From positions 159,961 through 223,960 of the forward strand of contig NW_004797667.1 in the NCBI RefSeq assembly GCF_000002075.1: 64,000 nt of DNA, in the 5' to 3' direction. The position numbers and the translations under genes were made by a program. Positions 59,521-64,000 of this stretch are shown piece by piece (position 1 is the first letter of the stretch; each line of letters opens with the position of its first letter). The notes beneath the pieces were generated by a model that was not told the origin of the DNA, searched no databases, and saw only the letters and a program-made list of their open reading frames with translations. Source of the DNA: Aplysia californica (taxonomy: Eukaryota; Mollusca; Gastropoda; Aplysiida; Aplysiidae).

Positions 59521-60893
59521 TAACGTCTGCCAACTGGAAAAAAAATTCATATAAAATCAACAAATTGTGCTACAAGGTTGCATTATATATCAAATTAAAG
59601 CTCTTTTCAGGCTCTGTACAGTGAATTAGTTTATAGAAAGAAAAAAAAACCTTCCAAACATTTCAGAACGGACAATAATGTGAAAGAAGTCATCAATATT
59701 GGTTCAGAAAATAAAGATTTCTGCTCAGGGGGTTTAAAAATTGGAATTAAATCAACATACTGTTCTACCGTGGTTCATCTTACATAGTTCTAGATTTATA
59801 AAAATTTATCATTTTGGCTGAGAAAATACAATGTATCATCGTGTGTCCAGTAAGTGGATGGAAGAAAGAGTGGGGGGGGGGGGGGCATTTCTCCAATTAG
59901 CCTATCAGGTGACATGTACGTCTAACTAAGTCTAAGAATACGTAAAAAGGCTGGTTGATTCAATAATTGAATATCCACCAATCAAGAACGTAGATCTAGC
60001 CTTTTTTGTTACCGAATTAAATGCCAAACAATAGATCTACAAACATTTCCATCGGTAACACTAACACCCGGTAACCCCCTACCGAGTGTTTAGTAGTGTG
60101 TGATGATATGTTACTATAAATAGAACTCCCAGTTCAACTCTTCACGGTTTTATTCTTTCACTTTGTCGACCAGAGATGCTTAGATTTCGAGGCATTTAGA
60201 ATAAATAAGGTGTTCTTAGTTGAAAAGACAGCAAAAATACCACCACGAAGCGATACATTTGTATAGACCGCAATTAATTCCCTATGAGGTGGGGAAAATG
60301 TAGGTCGGCGTGATTCCCACCGAACAATAACAATCCAACCACACGGCAAGTGGTGGCCGATTAGTCTTATTTTTCAAAACACGATATTCATTTAAGTATC
60401 CTAAAAGACAATTATGATAATACTTACATTAATTGACGCCATAAACAGATCTATCGAATGTTTCTTTTACTGAACCATCATATAATCGTCTGCTGGTTGG
60501 GTCGAGTCAGAGGGGGTGGAAATGGGTGATGGAACAGCCGCAATGGCAGAATGACGATCTCCCGAAAGTGGTTGTTACCCCACTTCAGAAAAAGTAATAT
60601 TTCTGCTTCGTGGAACGTAGTTTGCTTTTCTAAACACATAAACTTGATGGTTGAGATGTCTATGAATATGATCCTGGCACGGATATAGCCCGGCTTGTGT
60701 CGAATTTCATATTTTAAAATGCTTTCTTCGTCTTTACATCGTACCACTCAAGCTTTCTGCTCGGAATAAAAACATAAACACATTCCCCGGAAATTCTCCC
60801 GAAATCCCAGATTTTTATGTTTCAAACCGCAAGAAAATTTGATGATTCACAACTGAGAAATCGAAATTTAAAACAAGTACCCCCCAAATCTAA

Positions 60894-60950
60894 TGTATGT
60901 ATGTATGTAGTATAGGGTTTTACGGCGCTCGCAACTGCTAAGGTCATATG
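60894..60950 (-). mobile_element. 5'-truncated SINE/LINE tail with 11-base target duplication
   Basis: The 57 inserted bases, read on the minus strand, are CATATGACCTTAGCAGTTGC, then GAGCGCCGTAAAACCC, then an (ATAC)n-type tail. The flanks 60883-60893 and 60951-60961 are both CCCAAATCTAA. Copy 1 of segment D has this 11-mer once. This is a textbook product of target-primed reverse transcription. Confidence 0.92.
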
Positions 60951-61260
60951 CCCAAATCTAAGCGCGCAAAATTGCGAGATGGCCGAGTTTTCTCGTGTTA
61001 AACTTTAGTAAATTAAAAACTAAATATGCAATCATAAGCATCAGTTTCTCGTTCACCATGGAGAAGGAAAGACACAGAAAAACAGTGGTATAATTTTTAT
61101 TAGTGTTTACCAAAATTAAAACCAGTTAATAGTTGGATGAAGTTGTCCAAATCTGGCTCCAGCCGTAGCTGTCGGCCTTGAAAACGGCTCGCCTGCAGTA
61201 CCTACTTTGATCACCGGTATTTTCCTTTGATGACAGTAAGTTTATAATGTTCTTTTTGTT

Positions 61261-61552
61261 GATTTTCTCAGAGAAACCGCACTTTGTGATTTTCTCAGAG
61301 AAACCGCACTTTGCCGACACATTTGGCGCTAAGTTAGGCCTATAAGTTCTTTGCCTTTTTGAAGTGCGTGCTTTTTCATCAGAATGTTTTGGAAAAAGAT
61401 CTACGTGTTTTTTCATCAGTTTTTGAGAAACAGTTTGTATTTAATTTGCTATTGCAAGTGTTGATCTCTAATCTGTGCGTGTTTTTTCATGACCTGTGCG
61501 ATTTTGGAAGTGCATGTTTTTTCATGACCTGTGCGATTTTGGAAAAGCCTGT
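61261..61552. repeat. Short tandem duplications
   Basis: GATTTTCTCAGAGAAACCGC (plus ACTTTG) occurs twice at about 61261-61313. TTTTTTCATGACCTGTGCGA (plus TTTTGGAA) occurs twice at about 61482-61545. Both lie just upstream of the second Merlin-like gene. Confidence 0.85.
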
Positions 61553-61629
61553 TTCTAATGGAATGTTGTGATTTTAAAATGTAATTAATTGTATGGTAAG
61601 TGACTCACTATGTTTATACTAATTTTTCG

Positions 61630-62523
61630 ATGGCTTTGAACTTATTGTTCGAACACGGACGTGATGAAGCTAGTGCCATAAACTTTTTTCAACAGCACAA
61701 TGTTTTGCGAGTAAACCCACCGAACTGTGTAACATGTGGGCGTATTTTGAGTTTTAGTGAAATCCGGCAGGGGGGAGGAGAAAGTTTTTCGCTGTCCAGC
61801 GCATAAGAGTGTTAAAATCTCTTTGAGAAAAGACTCATATTTTTTTAACTCCAACTTAAAATTCCATAAAATTTAGCAACTTTTTGGGGGGGGGCTTTTA
61901 AAACTCCAGCAAACTCTACACAAGTGTTAGTTGGGGTGAATGAAGAAACCGTGGTGCAGTGGTACCAATATTGTAGAGATATTTGTGCAAACTGGCCAGT
62001 AAACAACCCATACGTGATAGGGGGCCCCGGACACATCGTCGAAATTGATGAAAGCCTTGTGGCCAAGCGAAAATACAACGTTGGACACGCTGTGCCTGAG
62101 CGGTGGGTTTTTGGGGGAGTGGAAAGAAACACCGGACGGGGGTTTTTGGAACTTGTTCCAGACCGCTCAGCAGCAACCCTACTGCCCAACCTTCTTCGCT
62201 GTATAGCACCCGGGACAATCATCCACTCCGACGGGTGGCAGGCATATGTTGGAATAGGAAACTTGCCTGTAATTCCACCATACCAACACCTGACTGTCAT
62301 TCACGACAGGAATTTCATCTACCCTGTCACCGGCACTAGCACGAACAGGGTCGAATGCTTCTGGAAAAATTGTAAAAGACGATTTAAGCAGATGGCAGGA
62401 GTATACCGGAAAACTTCGGATTCCCATCTAGACGAGTTTTTGTGGAGGGAGATACATGGGGACAACGAACAAGCCCTCAACAACCTTCTCCTCCACCTGT
62501 CCCAATGGTACCCCATCCCCTAA
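61630..62523 (+). pseudogene. Merlin-type (ISXO2-like) DDE transposase 2, divergent from copy 1
   Basis: The N-terminal part (MALNLLFEHGRDEASAINFF, with NCVTCGR, from 61630) is followed in other frames by a RKDSYFFNSNLKF block near 61830. A 199-codon open stretch to the TAA at 62521-62523 contains VVQWYQYCRDI, GGPGHIVEIDES (Asp 42 of that stretch), PERWVFGGVER, PGTIIHSDGWQAY (Asp 103) and TNRVECFWKNCKRRFK (Glu 144). The catalytic Asp, Asp and Glu of Merlin-type enzymes are all present. The catalytic half is intact and the N-terminal half has at least one stop and frame change, although an intron there could explain part of it. Sequence outside motifs differs strongly from transposase 1, so they are two lineages. 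Confidence 0.82.
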
Positions 62524-62571
62524 GGTACGTGTGTGTTTATATAATTCCTTTATTTTTGTCGTTTTTCTTTG

Positions 62572-62769
62572 GAAAGTGGCTATTCTCACCCGCCCGGAAG
62601 TTCTCGCAAGATCAACTCCTCCCCTCTTCTCTCTCTCTCTGTCTCTTTCTGAATACTGTCTATCGGTGTGGACGATCAAATTGACCAAAACAAAGTTTAA
62701 AAATGATGTTAAAACACAAAAGTAAATTAATTTGGTTGTCTACAAAGATGCTACGGCTATTTAACTTTT
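62572..62769 (+). repeat. Interlocked repeat unit A
   Basis: Begins GAAAGTGGCTATTCTCACCC and ends GCTACGGCTATTTAACTTTT. Inverted copy at 63072-63268. The tip GGCTATTCTCACCCG is shared with unit B. Confidence 0.93.
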
Positions 62770-62796
62770 GGCCACCTCTATTCTCACCCGGAGTGA

Positions 62797-63082
62797 GAAT
62801 AGTGCAGGCGAGTCTTATGGCTATTCTCACCCGGTGCGCGTTCACCAAATTTTGCGTTCACCCTAAACCACAGAATTCTACACTGTGATAACAGAAAAAT
62901 TGTAGACTTCTGTGCCGTGAACAAACGTTCCATTACAACTGTAGCCTACTAAAAGCGTACAATTTTGTCTGTGGGCAGTGGAGAGAGAGAGAGAACTTAT
63001 AGAGAGATAGGAGTAGCGCGAGAATTTCCGGGCAAAACAAAATGGCGACCCGCGTAGTTCGGCTCGATTCGAAAAGTTAAAT
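62797..63082 (+). repeat. Interlocked repeat unit B
   Basis: Begins AGAATAGTGCAGGCGAGTCT, then TATGGCTATTCTCACCCGGT, and ends GATTCGAAAAGTTAA. Inverted copy at 63270-63544. It contains a GA-rich tract and AAAATGGCGACCCGCG. Confidence 0.93.
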
Positions 63083-63268
63083 AGCCGTAGCATCTTTGTA
63101 GACAACCAAATTCATTTACTTTTGTGTTTTAACATCATTTTTTAACTTTGTTTTGGTCAATTTGATCGTCCACACCGATAGACAGTATTCAGAAAGAGAC
63201 AGAGAGAGAGAGAAGAGGGGAGGAGTTGATCTTGCGAAAACTTCTGGGCGGGTGAGAATAGCCACTTT
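63072..63268 (-). repeat. Interlocked repeat unit A, inverted copy
   Basis: Reverse complement of 62572-62769 with a few differences. It begins where unit B ends, sharing AAAAGTTAA. Confidence 0.93.
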
Positions 63269-63269
63269 C

Positions 63270-63544
63270 TTAACTTTTCGAATCGAGCCGAACTACGCGG
63301 GTCGCCATTTTGTTTTGCCCGGAAATTCTCGCGCTACTCCTCTCTCTCTTTCTCTCTCTCCACTGCCCACAGATAAATTGTACGCTTTTAGTAGGCTACA
63401 GTTGTAATGGAACGTTTGTTCACGGCACAGAATTCTACAATTTTTCTGTTACCACAGTGTAGAATTCTGTGGTTTAGGGTGAACGCAAAATTTGGTGAAC
63501 GCGCACCGGGTGAGAATAGCCCCAAGACTCGCCTGCACTATTCT
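63270..63544 (-). repeat. Interlocked repeat unit B, inverted copy
   Basis: Reverse complement of 62797-63082, with the GA tract slightly shorter. It ends CCTGCACTATTCT at 63544. Confidence 0.93.
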
Positions 63545-64000
63545 AGGGTAGAGGGTGCATATTCCGACACTGTGTGCTATTCCGACACCCCTCGTGGGGT
63601 GCACTCCAAAAACAACGAACGGTGCGGAAATACTACAACTTATGCGCGCGGGTCTATTTTTAACCGGCAGCCGAACTATCTTTTTTTAATTATGTGCGTC
63701 ATTTCTAAATATAGGTGTAATAGTTTTCCCATAAACCCCCAAGAAGTGACACCGCTCTTTTGCGCGTCCAATTTCGAACGTTTTCAAGCTCCGTGTTTCT
63801 AAAGCAGCAATATCACAAGTTGAGTAAACAAGTCCTATTTCTTGTGTAAAAGGCTGTATGTGATAAATGAATGTACTAAATGAATATTAGATGATTAAAA
63901 TTGCTGTTTTCAACAAAATTTGATAGATTTTATTGCTTTAAACTGGTTAAATATGTGCTCAAAAAGTGTCGAATTTCCCCACATCAAAAAATGCCACTCT
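63545..64000. other. Possible start of a 'GGGTAGGGTGC'-like TIR element, truncated by window end
   Basis: TAGGGTAGAGGGTGCATATT at 63543 resembles the tip of the element at 51475 (TAGGGTAGGGTGCC). The motif TATTCCGACAC occurs twice (63568, 63588), and an inverse GTGTCGAATTTCC is at 63966. The other end would lie beyond the window. No convincing gene. Confidence 0.3.

Larger units (their letters stand above)
57249..61206 (-). repeat. 1.7-kb duplicated segment D, copy 2 (inverted, interrupted)
   Basis: Reverse complement of 35387-37075, split by a 2189-base insertion (57330-59518) and a 57-base insertion (60894-60950). Left edge TGTTTACTAAAA (57249), right edge GTACCTACT (61206). Sequence outside the edges is unrelated to that flanking copy 1, so both edges are real junctions. 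The kept open frame on the minus strand (60478-60747) differs from copy 1 by few residues. Confidence 0.92.

Overview
The window looks like invertebrate animal DNA, most likely from a lophotrochozoan and probably a gastropod mollusc. This is an inference. It rests on AT-rich sequence with long introns, clean GT-AG exons, tRNA-headed SINEs ending in a 'GTTGCGAGCGCCGTAAAAC' tail, AGATCT-rich simple sequence, and many small inverted-repeat transposons. No bacterial operon, rRNA or free-standing tRNA gene was seen.

Two host genes can be supported. On the plus strand, a very large coding exon (1933 to about 5443) carries a Ser/Pro/Lys-rich, apparently disordered protein with repeated RPKTP motifs and SxIP-type EB-binding motifs. 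It looks like a microtubule-associated adaptor of uncertain family. A short exon at 11267-11368 continues its frame and may be the true last exon. On the minus strand, a C2H2 zinc-finger gene can be assembled from eight exons between 50466 and 26352. All splice phases agree and give a predicted 701-residue protein with a start Met, an NLS-like stretch and five well-formed fingers plus flanking Cys-rich pairs. Its 3' UTR appears to contain a hAT-type MITE.

Most of the rest is transposon history. 1-1932 is intron of gene 1. 5450-11266 is its presumed last intron, with a palindromic MITE and a full-length decayed mariner (9656-10939). 11369-26351 is intergenic with pogo-like, MITE, SINE and TIR elements. 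26352-50466 is the zinc-finger gene. Its introns hold a pogo-like element with an old Ty3/Gypsy fragment inside, a Tc1-like fossil, a LINE 3' end, three minus-strand SINEs, MITEs, and one copy of a 1.7-kb duplicated segment. 50467-64000 is a dense transposon field. It contains three TIR elements in a row (51475-54373), a Merlin-type (ISXO2-like) transposase gene (55248-56240), the inverted second copy of the 1.7-kb segment (57249-61206), a second, divergent Merlin-type transposase (61630-62523), and an unusual interlocked set of inverted repeats (A, B, reverse A, reverse B; 62572-63544).

The two copies of the 1.7-kb segment act as a natural before/after experiment. The second copy carries a 2.19-kb insertion flanked by TATAA and a 57-bp SINE-tail insertion flanked by an 11-bp duplication. 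Neither is present in the first copy. All homologies were judged by eye from translated motifs and repeats; no search or alignment program was run.
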